Positions 17,861 to 25,201 of a stretch of DNA of 64,000 nucleotides are shown here, one piece after another (position 1 is the stretch's first letter; every line of letters begins with the position of its first letter). The DNA is from Frankia umida (GTDB lineage Bacteria > Actinomycetota > Actinomycetes > Frankiales > Frankiaceae): NCBI RefSeq assembly GCF_023242945.1, contig NZ_JALKFT010000019.1, positions 1 through 64,000 of the forward strand. The letters are read 5' to 3'. Made by a program: the position numbers and the translations under genes. The notes under the pieces are model-generated. The model searched no databases. It saw only the letters and a program-made list of their open reading frames with translations, and had not been told where the DNA came from.

Positions 17861-19462
17861 TCAGGCCGCCGGCAGGACGACATCCTTCGCGGTCGCCGTG
17901 AGCGACAGCCCGGTCCCGTTCGTCGAGGCGTCGACGATCGTCAGGTGGAAGGGCAGGCCGGAGACCGGGATCGGCACCGCGCCCAGCACCGATTTCAGCA
18001 GCTCACCCGGCACCGGGATGCTGAAGTTCAGGCCGTCGCCCTCCACCGTCAGCTGGGACGGGATCAGGCTGAGCTTGTTGTCGGTGACCTCGAACGTGGT
18101 CACGCCGCCGACCTGCTGCGAGCCGAAGCCCGGGATGGGCACGGTGCCGGTGACCTTGACCTGCTTGCCGCCGTCGACCGGGGTCACCTGCACCGGGGTC
18201 TTCTGGGTGGCCAGGTAGGCGTTCAGGTCGGCGTAGGTGATGCCGACCGTGGCCTTCACGTCGTCGACGGGAACCGTGCCGACGTTGTCGGTCAGGGCGT
18301 CGCCCAGCGGCACGTGCACACCCCTGAGGTGCGCCCGCACCGACGAGATCTTCGGGCCCGGGGTGGGAATGCCATCCAGGCCCACACCGATGTCGGTGAA
18401 CTTGCCGAACAGCACCTGGGTGAGGAACGGGAACCCGCCGATGCTCACATCCGTGATGGTCGGCACCGGGTCGCCCGGCTTGAGGTTCTCGGCCAGACCC
18501 GCCTTCACCTGCGCCCGCATCTGCCCCTTGGCGATGACCACGCCGACCCGGTCACCGACCACGAACAGCACGACGAGGACAGCGAGCACGATCGCCAGGA
18601 CACGCCGGCGACGGTGCGACCTGGCCGGCGGCGTCGGTGTGGCCGGCGCGCCACCCGGGCTGCCCGGGGCGCCACCCGGGCTGCCCGGGCCACTCGGGCC
18701 ACCGGGTGCCACCGGACCGCCGGGGGCCGCCACAGCGCCGTAGGGGCGCGGCGCGGCGTCCCGGCCGGTGGGGTCCGCGGTGCCGCGGGCAGGGCCGTAC
18801 TCGCCGGTCTGAGCGGCGATGGCAGCCCCGCGGGCGGCCGCGAGGGCATCGCCGCGGGCGGCGGCGTCGGCGGTGGGCCGGGTGAGCGGGGCGCCGGGTC
18901 CGCCGGCCCGCGGGCCGCGATCGGCGTGCGGCTGGTCGAGGTCCGGCACGATCGTCGGCCCCACCCCCCGACTGATGATCATCGTACCTTCGGCGGAGTC
19001 CGCGGCGGCGGACCGGTCGGGGCCCGGGGCGCCGTCACGACGAGGGACCCGGGCCGTCCGGTCGGTTGACCCCGGCACCCCTGGGACGGCGTCCCCCGCC
19101 CCCCCGGAGCCAGAGCCGGAACCGTACGAAGGTGGTACCCGAGGATCCGCTCCCCCGATCGGGCGCCCCGGTTGGAAGGATGCCGCGGGCGGCGGCGGAC
19201 CGGCCGGGCGAAACGCCTCCGCGGGCGGCGGTGGCCCGGCCGGCGCACCCCGGCGCGGCCGTCCCGCACCAGCACCACCGGCACGCGGACCGCCAGCACC
19301 CGCGGCGCCGGTGCCCGGACCGCGCGGGTCACGCGGGTCACGCGGGTCACGCGGGTCGCCGAGCTGGGTGGCGTCCTCGTCCGCGGGCGCCACATGGGTG
19401 ACCTCCGACTCAGGCCAGCCACCATCGCCGTCGCGTCCGTCGCCACCGCGTCCGTCGTTCAC
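17861..19462 (-). CDS. DUF2993 (LmeA-like) membrane-anchored lipid-binding protein
   Basis: 533 residues from the GTG at 19462 (GGGAGA upstream). The open frame continues far beyond but would run through the SDR gene. The N-terminal half (about 1-285) is a disordered Pro/Gly/Ala-rich cytoplasmic region, including four DPR units encoded by 9-bp tandem repeats at about 19327-19362. One membrane helix follows (about 287-310, VLAIVLAVLVVLFVV). The outside domain (about 315-533) shows the DUF2993 pattern: GDPVPTITDVSIGGFPFLTQ, a long beta-rich repeat and PVSGLPFHLTIV near the end. Mycobacterial LmeA of this family binds phosphoinositides and supports lipomannan elongation; a similar envelope role is inferred. 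Confidence 0.8.
   Translation of the reverse strand: MNDGRGGDGRDGDGGWPESEVTHVAPADEDATQLGDPRDPRDPRDPRGPGTGAAGAGGPRAGGAGAGRPRRGAPAGPPPPAEAFRPAGPPPPAASFQPGRPIGGADPRVPPSYGSGSGSGGAGDAVPGVPGSTDRTARVPRRDGAPGPDRSAAADSAEGTMIISRGVGPTIVPDLDQPHADRGPRAGGPGAPLTRPTADAAARGDALAAARGAAIAAQTGEYGPARGTADPTGRDAAPRPYGAVAAPGGPVAPGGPSGPGSPGGAPGSPGGAPATPTPPARSHRRRRVLAIVLAVLVVLFVVGDRVGVVIAKGQMRAQVKAGLAENLKPGDPVPTITDVSIGGFPFLTQVLFGKFTDIGVGLDGIPTPGPKISSVRAHLRGVHVPLGDALTDNVGTVPVDDVKATVGITYADLNAYLATQKTPVQVTPVDGGKQVKVTGTVPIPGFGSQQVGGVTTFEVTDNKLSLIPSQLTVEGDGLNFSIPVPGELLKSVLGAVPIPVSGLPFHLTIVDASTNGTGLSLTATAKDVVLPAA
19327..19362. repeat. Four 9-bp tandem repeats coding for DPR units
   Basis: The unit GCGGGTCAC is repeated four times, the last copy imperfect, inside the disordered N-terminal half of the DUF2993 gene. 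Confidence 0.8.
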
Positions 19463-19674
19463 CGCACCATCTCCCGCCGTACCCGTCGGACGCCGCCTGC
19501 CACCGGACCGCACTCGCGCCGCATCGTCCCGTCGCCGGATAGTCGCATGTTTCGCACGCCGTGCGGCGGTTCGGGTGCGATCGTCGCCGGGGCGGACCTG
19601 TCGGATCGGCGACGCCGCGTCCGGGCGTCCGGTCACCCGCCGGTCGCTTCGCCCTGACCTCGGCTCACACCAGC

Positions 19675-20523
19675 TCACACCTCCAGAGGGAGCTGTGCCA
19701 CCGGGGTGTCTCTTCTGACCGGTGCGAGCCGGAAGATGTCGCCGCGCGGTGCGGCGTACGCCTGCCAGAAGTGCTCGGCGACGTCGCGCGGCCGCAACGG
19801 ACCGTCGGGGGCGATCCGACCGTCGAGCAGGACGGTGCGCAGCCGCACGCCCCGCGCCGCGAGCACCGGGCGCAGCGCCTCGGCCAGCGCCGTGAGCCCG
19901 GACTTCCCGACGGCGAGGGTGAACCGCCCGGCCACCGGCGCTGTCCGCGGGCTGGTGGAGGTCAGCACGATGGTGGCGCCCGGACGCTGCGTGAGCGGAC
20001 CGACACCGGCCTGGATCGTGGCGAGCGCCCCGGTCACGTTGACCGCGAAGGTCTCCGTGAGCGTCGCCGGAGCCACGGTGAGCGCGGCCCCCCTGATACT
20101 GATCTTGGCGTTGTACACCAGGGCCGTCAGCCCGCCGATCTCGGTGGCGACCCGTTCGATCGCCCTGGTCAGCCCCGCCGCGTCGGTCACGTCCGCCACC
20201 AGACCCGAGACGGTGAGTTCCTGCGCGGCCAGTTCGCCGCGGATCCGCCCCAACGTCTCCGCGGACCGGGTCACGACCCCGAGCGCGAAGCCCTCCTCGC
20301 CGAACCGGCGCAGCAGCTCGACCCCGAAACTGGCCCCCGGCCCGACCACGACGAGCCCACGGCTGGTCACCTCGCCCCCGTCCGGCGCCGCCACGGCCGG
20401 GACGGCCGGGACGGCAGCCTTGGCCGCCGCGTCGTTGGCCGCCCCGGCGTCGGCCCTGGCGTTGGCGTCGGTCGTGGCGCCCGCTTCGACCTGTGTCGTG
20501 GCGCGCGCCCGGGTGCTGCTCAT
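19675..20523 (-). CDS. Atypical short-chain dehydrogenase/reductase
   Basis: 282 residues from the ATG at 20523 (AAGGGGT just upstream). After an Ala-rich N-terminus (about 1-50) there is a Rossmann fold: VVVGPGASFGVELLRRF (normally TGxxxGxG), ADVTD, a YNAK in place of NNAG, and IVLTSTSP for strand 5. The catalytic Tyr-x-x-x-Lys is replaced: the Lys of VGKSGL is present but the position four before it is Leu. Classical SDR chemistry is therefore doubtful; it may only bind NAD(P) or act differently. Read away from the flavoprotein gene cluster and towards the DUF2993 gene. Confidence 0.7.
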   Translation of the reverse strand: MSSTRARATTQVEAGATTDANARADAGAANDAAAKAAVPAVPAVAAPDGGEVTSRGLVVVGPGASFGVELLRRFGEEGFALGVVTRSAETLGRIRGELAAQELTVSGLVADVTDAAGLTRAIERVATEIGGLTALVYNAKISIRGAALTVAPATLTETFAVNVTGALATIQAGVGPLTQRPGATIVLTSTSPRTAPVAGRFTLAVGKSGLTALAEALRPVLAARGVRLRTVLLDGRIAPDGPLRPRDVAEHFWQAYAAPRGDIFRLAPVRRDTPVAQLPLEV

Positions 20524-20647
20524 ACCCCTTATCCTCGCCGAGTCCACGGCCGGACATGTCGGGGATGGCCGGATCGGCGCGTCGTCCCCGCCCACGGTGG
20601 GCCACCCGGCGGGATCGCGCTTCCCGGCTCGCCGAGGACCCCGCCGG

Positions 20648-20806
20648 TCAGCCGAGGGGGCGCCGACGTTCGCGTTCACGTTCGGCCTCGGCGGCGACCC
20701 GCAGCGGCGTACAACGGACGAACGCCCAGGCCAACGGGGGCAGGACGATGAACGCCGGAATGGTCATGAGCAGCATCGCGACGATCACGGCACCGAAGGT
20801 CTGCAT
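20648..20806 (-). CDS. Small membrane protein, function unknown
   Basis: 52 residues: a short start (MQTFGAV), about 25 hydrophobic residues (VAMLLMTIPAFIVLPPLAWA), then a highly charged tail of Arg and Glu. Only a weak ribosome binding site is visible. The single-helix design and codon bias support a real small gene; no family is recognised. Confidence 0.45.
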   Translation of the reverse strand: MQTFGAVIVAMLLMTIPAFIVLPPLAWAFVRCTPLRVAAEAERERERRRPLG

Positions 20807-20937
20807 CTGATGGATGTACCCCGGCTCACACCCGACCCCACCACCGGACGTGACCGACCTGAGCCGCTCGGTCTCGATGGCCGCGGGGCATCCGGTCGAG
20901 AGGCACCCGGTCGTGGGACGTCCGGTCTGGGCAGCGG

Positions 20938-22635
20938 TCAGGGGACGAGGACGCCGGGGTTGAGGATGCCGGCGGGGTCGAGGGTGCGTTTCACCGAGCG
21001 CAGGACGTCGAGGCCCAGACCGCCGATCTCGGCGCCGAGCCAGGGCTGGTGTTCGGTACCGACGGCGTGATGGTGGGTGATCGTGCCACCGGCGGCCACG
21101 ATCGCCTCCCCGGCCGCGGCCTTGGCGGTCCGCCAGGTGGCGACCGGATCGTCGCCCTGGGCGCTCACGACGGTGAAGTACAGGGACGCACCCGTGGCGT
21201 ACAGGTGGGACACATGGCACATGACCACCGGGGCCAGGCCCGCACTGCCAAGGGTGTCGGTCAGGGCCCGTCGCACGCCCGTGTAGAGCGCCGGCAGGGA
21301 CGACCAGAAGCCGGCGGTCTCCAGGGTCTCGGCGAACACACCGAGGTCGAGCAGGGCGTCGCGCAGGTAGGGGGCGCGGAAGCGGCCGCGCTCCCAGTCG
21401 AGTCCGGCGTCCGGGCCGAGGGCGGTCGCACCGCCGGCCCGCAGGATCTCCGCGACCCGCGCCGCCCGCTCGGCCACCGCCGCCCCGGAACCCTCGAAAC
21501 CCGTGATCAGCCGACATCCGCCGGCACCGCCACCGCCACTGGCGGCGGCGTCCGAGGTGTCGTTGTCGTCCGTGGCGGTCGGGCCGGCGAGGTTGGCGAG
21601 GGTCTCGGTCTCGTCGGCCAGGCGGCAGACGGTGGGACGCAGGTCGCGGGCAGCCAGGTCGCGCAGCAGGCGCGTCCCGGTGGCGAAGTCGGGTACCCGC
21701 CAGCCCTCGTGGACGCGGTGGGCGGGCAGGGGGTGTACCCGCACGGTCACCCGGGTGATCACACCGAAGGCCCCCTCGGAGCCCAGGACCAGTGCCCGCA
21801 GGTCGGGGCCGGCGGCCGAGGCGGGCGCCCGGCCGAGCTCCCAGCCACCGGCGGGAGTGGCCACCCGCAGGCCGACGACCAGCTCGTCGAACCGGCCGTA
21901 GCCGCCGGAGGCCTGACCGCTGGACCGGGTCGCGGCGAAACCGCCGATCGTGGCGTACTCCCAGGACTGCGGCACATGACCGAGGGTGAGACCGTGCGGT
22001 GCGAGCAGCTCCTCGACGCGTGGGCCGCGCAGGCCGGCGTCGAGTTCGACGGTGCCGGACTCCCGGTCGATGCGGCCGAGCCGGTCGAGTCGACGCAGGT
22101 CCAGCGCGATGACCGGACGCCCCTGTGCCGCAGGTGGGGCGAGCCCGCCGACCACGGACGTCCCCCCGCCGTAGGGCACGACGACGATCCGCTCACGGGT
22201 GGCGACCCGTAGCAACTCCAGCACCTCGTCGTGGTCGGCGGGCAGCACCACCGCGTCGGGTGCGGCGCTGGCGTCCCCGGAGCGCAGCAGCAACAGGTCG
22301 GTGGTGGAACGCCCCCGACAGTGCCGCACGCGCACCTCGGCCTCGAGGCGGACGTGGCCCTCGCCGACGATCGCCACGAGCGCGTGGCGGGCCGTCGCCG
22401 ACAGCCGGACCGGGGGCAGCCGCACATCCGCCAGCGCCACCGGCCGGGACGGGCGCACCGGGATGCCCAGCTGGGTCAGCACGTCGGCGACACTCGCCGG
22501 CAGCGGCTGGTGCGCGAAGGCCGGCCCCCAGCCCCACCAGACCGGCTCCGCGGACGTGGCACCGGCGGCCCCGTCGTGGCCGTGGGGACCCGCGGCCTCG
22601 CGAGCCACGTCCGAGCGGATCTCCGCGCTGGTCAT
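20938..22635 (-). CDS. FAD-binding oxidase resembling alkyl-DHAP synthase (AGPS)
   Basis: 565 residues from the ATG at 22635, with AGGTGAAG just upstream; a GTG six bases earlier overlaps that site. A PCMH-type FAD domain has PYGGGTSVVGGL at about 150 and the usual SWEYATIGGFAATRSSGQ. The C-terminal part has TGASLYFT and HHHAVG, which match the active-site Tyr and His cluster of alkyldihydroxyacetonephosphate synthases, the enzymes that replace an acyl by an alkyl chain in ether-lipid synthesis. The same trio (AGPS-like flavoprotein, TetR, GlpD) exists in mycobacteria as Rv2251, Rv2250c and Rv2249c. Whether it makes ether lipids is not established. Confidence 0.85.
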   Translation of the reverse strand: MTSAEIRSDVAREAAGPHGHDGAAGATSAEPVWWGWGPAFAHQPLPASVADVLTQLGIPVRPSRPVALADVRLPPVRLSATARHALVAIVGEGHVRLEAEVRVRHCRGRSTTDLLLLRSGDASAAPDAVVLPADHDEVLELLRVATRERIVVVPYGGGTSVVGGLAPPAAQGRPVIALDLRRLDRLGRIDRESGTVELDAGLRGPRVEELLAPHGLTLGHVPQSWEYATIGGFAATRSSGQASGGYGRFDELVVGLRVATPAGGWELGRAPASAAGPDLRALVLGSEGAFGVITRVTVRVHPLPAHRVHEGWRVPDFATGTRLLRDLAARDLRPTVCRLADETETLANLAGPTATDDNDTSDAAASGGGGAGGCRLITGFEGSGAAVAERAARVAEILRAGGATALGPDAGLDWERGRFRAPYLRDALLDLGVFAETLETAGFWSSLPALYTGVRRALTDTLGSAGLAPVVMCHVSHLYATGASLYFTVVSAQGDDPVATWRTAKAAAGEAIVAAGGTITHHHAVGTEHQPWLGAEIGGLGLDVLRSVKRTLDPAGILNPGVLVP

Positions 22636-22678
22636 CTTCACCTCGGTTCGGGGTCGTCCGAATCGGTAGACTGCGACC

Positions 22679-22711
22679 GTGACAGTGTGACAGAGGATGT
22701 CACAGTGTCAC
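22679..22711. promoter_or_regulatory. Inverted-repeat operator between the AGPS-like and tetR genes
   Basis: 14-bp arms (GTGACAGTGTGACA at 22679-22692 and TGTCACAGTGTCAC at 22698-22711) are complementary except at one position and flank a 5-bp spacer. It lies in the 137-bp divergent promoter region, the classical place for a TetR autorepressor that also controls its neighbour. Confidence 0.8.
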
Positions 22712-22772
22712 AGCGCTCGACCTCACCATGACACATCCGACCGGCCGCAGCACGGCCACCGGGAGCACAGCG

Positions 22773-23561
22773 ATGAGCATCGGCACAGACGCACCGCACG
22801 CGAAGTCGCCGGGCACGGTCGGACCGGAAGGCACGGTCGGACCGGAAGGCACGGTGCGCGATGCCGCGGTGCTCGACGCGGCGAAGGCGTCACTGCTGGC
22901 CGTGGGCGTGCGGCGGACCACGCTGACCGAGGTCGCCCGGCGGGCCGGAACGAGCCGGATGACGCTCTACCGGCGCTGGCCCGACCTGCGCGCCCTCGTC
23001 GGGGAGGTGATGACCCGGGAGTGGGGCTCGATCGTCACCGCCGCGGCCCGTCTCGCCGAACGCGATCCGCGCGGCGGCGAGCTGGACGGCATCGTCGACG
23101 AGATCGTCGCGACCGTCGAGGCGTTCCGGGTGAACCCGGTCTACCGCCGCATCCTGGAGACGGACGCGGAGATGCTGCTGCCCTACCTGACCGAACGCCG
23201 TGGCGCCACCCAGCAGATGATCATCGACCTGCTCGCCGAGCAGCTCGGCGCCGCGGCCCGCGCCGGCACGGTGCGTGTCGGCGATCCCGAGGCGCTGGCC
23301 GTGATGGTGCTGCTGGTCGTGCAGTCCTATGTGCTGTCCGCGGACGCGCTGGGTGGACGTGTCCCGACGAGGACGCGCGACGGTGAGCTGCGCCGGCTCC
23401 TGCGCACCTACCTCGCCCCGGATCACGACCCGACCGGCGACAGGGGGCTCGATCCGGAGCCCGACCCGGCCGGCGAGCCGGGCCCGGGCCGGCTGTTCGA
23501 GAACCGGCCGTTCGAGAACCGGCCGTTCGAGAACCGGCCGTCGGCGGGGCGGCTCGCGTGA
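22773..23561 (+). CDS. TetR-family regulator
   Basis: 262 residues from the ATG at 22773 (GGGAGCACAGCG upstream); an earlier ATG at 22728 lacks a binding site. The N-terminal helix-turn-helix reads TLTEVARRAGTSRMTLYRRW; the rest is a helical ligand domain. The C-terminus carries a low-complexity tail with three FENRP units encoded by 15-bp repeats at about 23493-23540. Its stop overlaps the glpD start (GTGA), so the two are co-translated. It probably binds the operator at 22679-22711 and represses both its own operon and the divergent flavoprotein gene. The ligand is unknown; a fatty-acyl or glycerol-derived compound would fit the neighbours. Confidence 0.88.
   Translation: MSIGTDAPHAKSPGTVGPEGTVGPEGTVRDAAVLDAAKASLLAVGVRRTTLTEVARRAGTSRMTLYRRWPDLRALVGEVMTREWGSIVTAAARLAERDPRGGELDGIVDEIVATVEAFRVNPVYRRILETDAEMLLPYLTERRGATQQMIIDLLAEQLGAAARAGTVRVGDPEALAVMVLLVVQSYVLSADALGGRVPTRTRDGELRRLLRTYLAPDHDPTGDRGLDPEPDPAGEPGPGRLFENRPFENRPFENRPSAGRLA
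23493..23540. repeat. Three 15-bp tandem repeats coding for FENRP units
   Basis: TTCGAGAACCGGCCG occurs three times head to tail near the 3' end of the tetR gene, giving a disordered C-terminal tail. Confidence 0.85.
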
Positions 23562-25201
23562 CGGGCGGCACCGCGGCGGGCGGGCTGGGCGGGACGTCCC
23601 TGAACGGGCGACGCCGCGAACGTGAGCTCGCCGAACTGGCCGCGGGGCGGTCCGTGGACCTGCTGGTCGTGGGCGGTGGGGTGACGGGGGCGGGGGTCGC
23701 GCTCGACGCGGCCTCGCGCGGGTTGAGCGTCGCGCTGGCCGAGGCGCGTGATCTCGCGTTCGGGACCAGCCGGTGGAGCTCGAAGCTCGTCCACGGCGGC
23801 CTGCGCTACCTCGCCCATGGTGATCTTCCGGTGGCGTGGGAGAGCGCGGTGGAGCGGGACGTCCTGCTGCGGCACACCGCGCCGCATCTCGTCCGGGCGC
23901 TGCCCATCGTCACCCCGCTGACCGGCGATCTGTCCAGGCCGGGGGCGACGCTGGTGCGGGCCGGGCTCGGTGTCGGTGATGTGCTGCGGCGTGCGGCCGG
24001 CACGCCCCGGGAGATGCTGCCCGGTCCGCGCCGGCTCACGACGGTGGAGACGCTGGGATTCGCCCCGGCGCTGCGGCGCACGGGGCTGCGCGGCGGGCTG
24101 GTGTACTGGGACGGTCAGCTCGTCGATGACGCCCGGCTGGTCGTCGCCCTGGCCCGCACCGCGGCCGGTTTCGGGGCCCGCGTCCTGACCAGGCTGCGCG
24201 TCCAGCAGATCGAACCCGGCCGCGGGTCGGGTTCGGGCGGCGGCGCGGCGGGGTTCCTGGTGACGGCGTCGGACGAGCTTGGCGGCGGTCCGGTCACCCT
24301 GCGGGCCCGCGCGGTCGTCAACGCGACCGGGGTGTGGGCGCCGACGCTCGCCCCGGGTATCCGGCTGCGGCCCAGCCGCGGCACGCATCTGGTGGTGCGC
24401 GCGGGGGTGCTCGCCGGCGGGCGGGCGGCGCTGTCCGTGCCGATTCCGGGTGAGTTCGGGCGGTTCGCCCTGGTGCTGCCGCAGGATGACGGACGGGTCT
24501 ACATCGGGCTCACCGACGTCCCGGTCGAGTCGATCACCGACGTGCCCGAACCCGACGAGGAGGAGATCACCGAGCTGCTCGGGGTCGTCTCCCGGGTGTT
24601 CGCCGCCCCGCTGGACCGGGCCGACCTGCTCGGCGCGTTCGCCGGTCTGCGCCCGCTGCTGGACGGGCCGCCGGCTGGCCATTCCCGCGACGCCGGGCGC
24701 GGGTCCCGCGTGTCCCGTGGTGCCCGCACGGCAGATCTGTCACGGCGCCATCTGGTGCACACCGACGCGGGCGGCCTGGTCACCGTCGTCGGCGGGAAGC
24801 TCACCACCTATCGGCGGATGGCCGCCGACGCGGTGGACGCGGCGATCACCGCGTCCGGGCTGACCGCCGGGCCGTGTCGGACCACGCGGCTCGGGCTCGT
24901 CGGATCGGCACCGCGCGAACGACTTGCCGGGATCGCCGCACCGGCCCGGCTCGTCGAGCGCTACGGCACCGAGGCTCCCCGGGTGCTGGCGCTGGCCGCC
25001 GACGCGCCCGAACTGCTCGAACCGGTGGGTGAGGCGACCTCCGTCACCGGCGCGGAGTGGCTGTTCGCGATCCGCCACGAAGGGGCGCTCACCGCGGCCG
25101 ACCTGGTCGACCGCCGCTCACGCATCGGTCTGGTCCCGGCGGAACGTCGCGCGGCGCTCGCCGCCGCCACCCGGTTGTTCGACCATGCCACGTCCCGCTG
25201 A
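23558..25201 (+). CDS. glpD: Glycerol-3-phosphate dehydrogenase, FAD-dependent (copy 1)
   Basis: 547 residues. FAD is bound by LLVVGGGVTGAGVALDAA (about 35-52); the family signature GTSRWSSKLVHGGLRYL follows, and later PQDDGRVYIGLTD and VVGGKLTTYRRMAADAV. It oxidises sn-glycerol 3-phosphate to dihydroxyacetone phosphate at the membrane and passes electrons to quinone. DHAP is also the backbone of ether-lipid synthesis by AGPS, which makes the divergent flavoprotein gene a meaningful neighbour. The 3' end overlaps the convergent kinase gene by 84 bp. Confidence 0.93.
   Translation: MTGGTAAGGLGGTSLNGRRRERELAELAAGRSVDLLVVGGGVTGAGVALDAASRGLSVALAEARDLAFGTSRWSSKLVHGGLRYLAHGDLPVAWESAVERDVLLRHTAPHLVRALPIVTPLTGDLSRPGATLVRAGLGVGDVLRRAAGTPREMLPGPRRLTTVETLGFAPALRRTGLRGGLVYWDGQLVDDARLVVALARTAAGFGARVLTRLRVQQIEPGRGSGSGGGAAGFLVTASDELGGGPVTLRARAVVNATGVWAPTLAPGIRLRPSRGTHLVVRAGVLAGGRAALSVPIPGEFGRFALVLPQDDGRVYIGLTDVPVESITDVPEPDEEEITELLGVVSRVFAAPLDRADLLGAFAGLRPLLDGPPAGHSRDAGRGSRVSRGARTADLSRRHLVHTDAGGLVTVVGGKLTTYRRMAADAVDAAITASGLTAGPCRTTRLGLVGSAPRERLAGIAAPARLVERYGTEAPRVLALAADAPELLEPVGEATSVTGAEWLFAIRHEGALTAADLVDRRSRIGLVPAERRAALAAATRLFDHATSR

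Noticed and set aside
17410..17883. 157-codon minus-strand frame in the gap upstream of the FHA-ABC gene
   Set aside because: Poor codon bias, no ribosome binding site and no family features; one hydrophobic patch is not enough.
19463..20605. N-terminal extension of the DUF2993 frame through the SDR gene
   Set aside because: It would overlap a real gene in another frame and consists of Arg/Gly-rich shadow sequence; the GTG at 19462 has a ribosome binding site.
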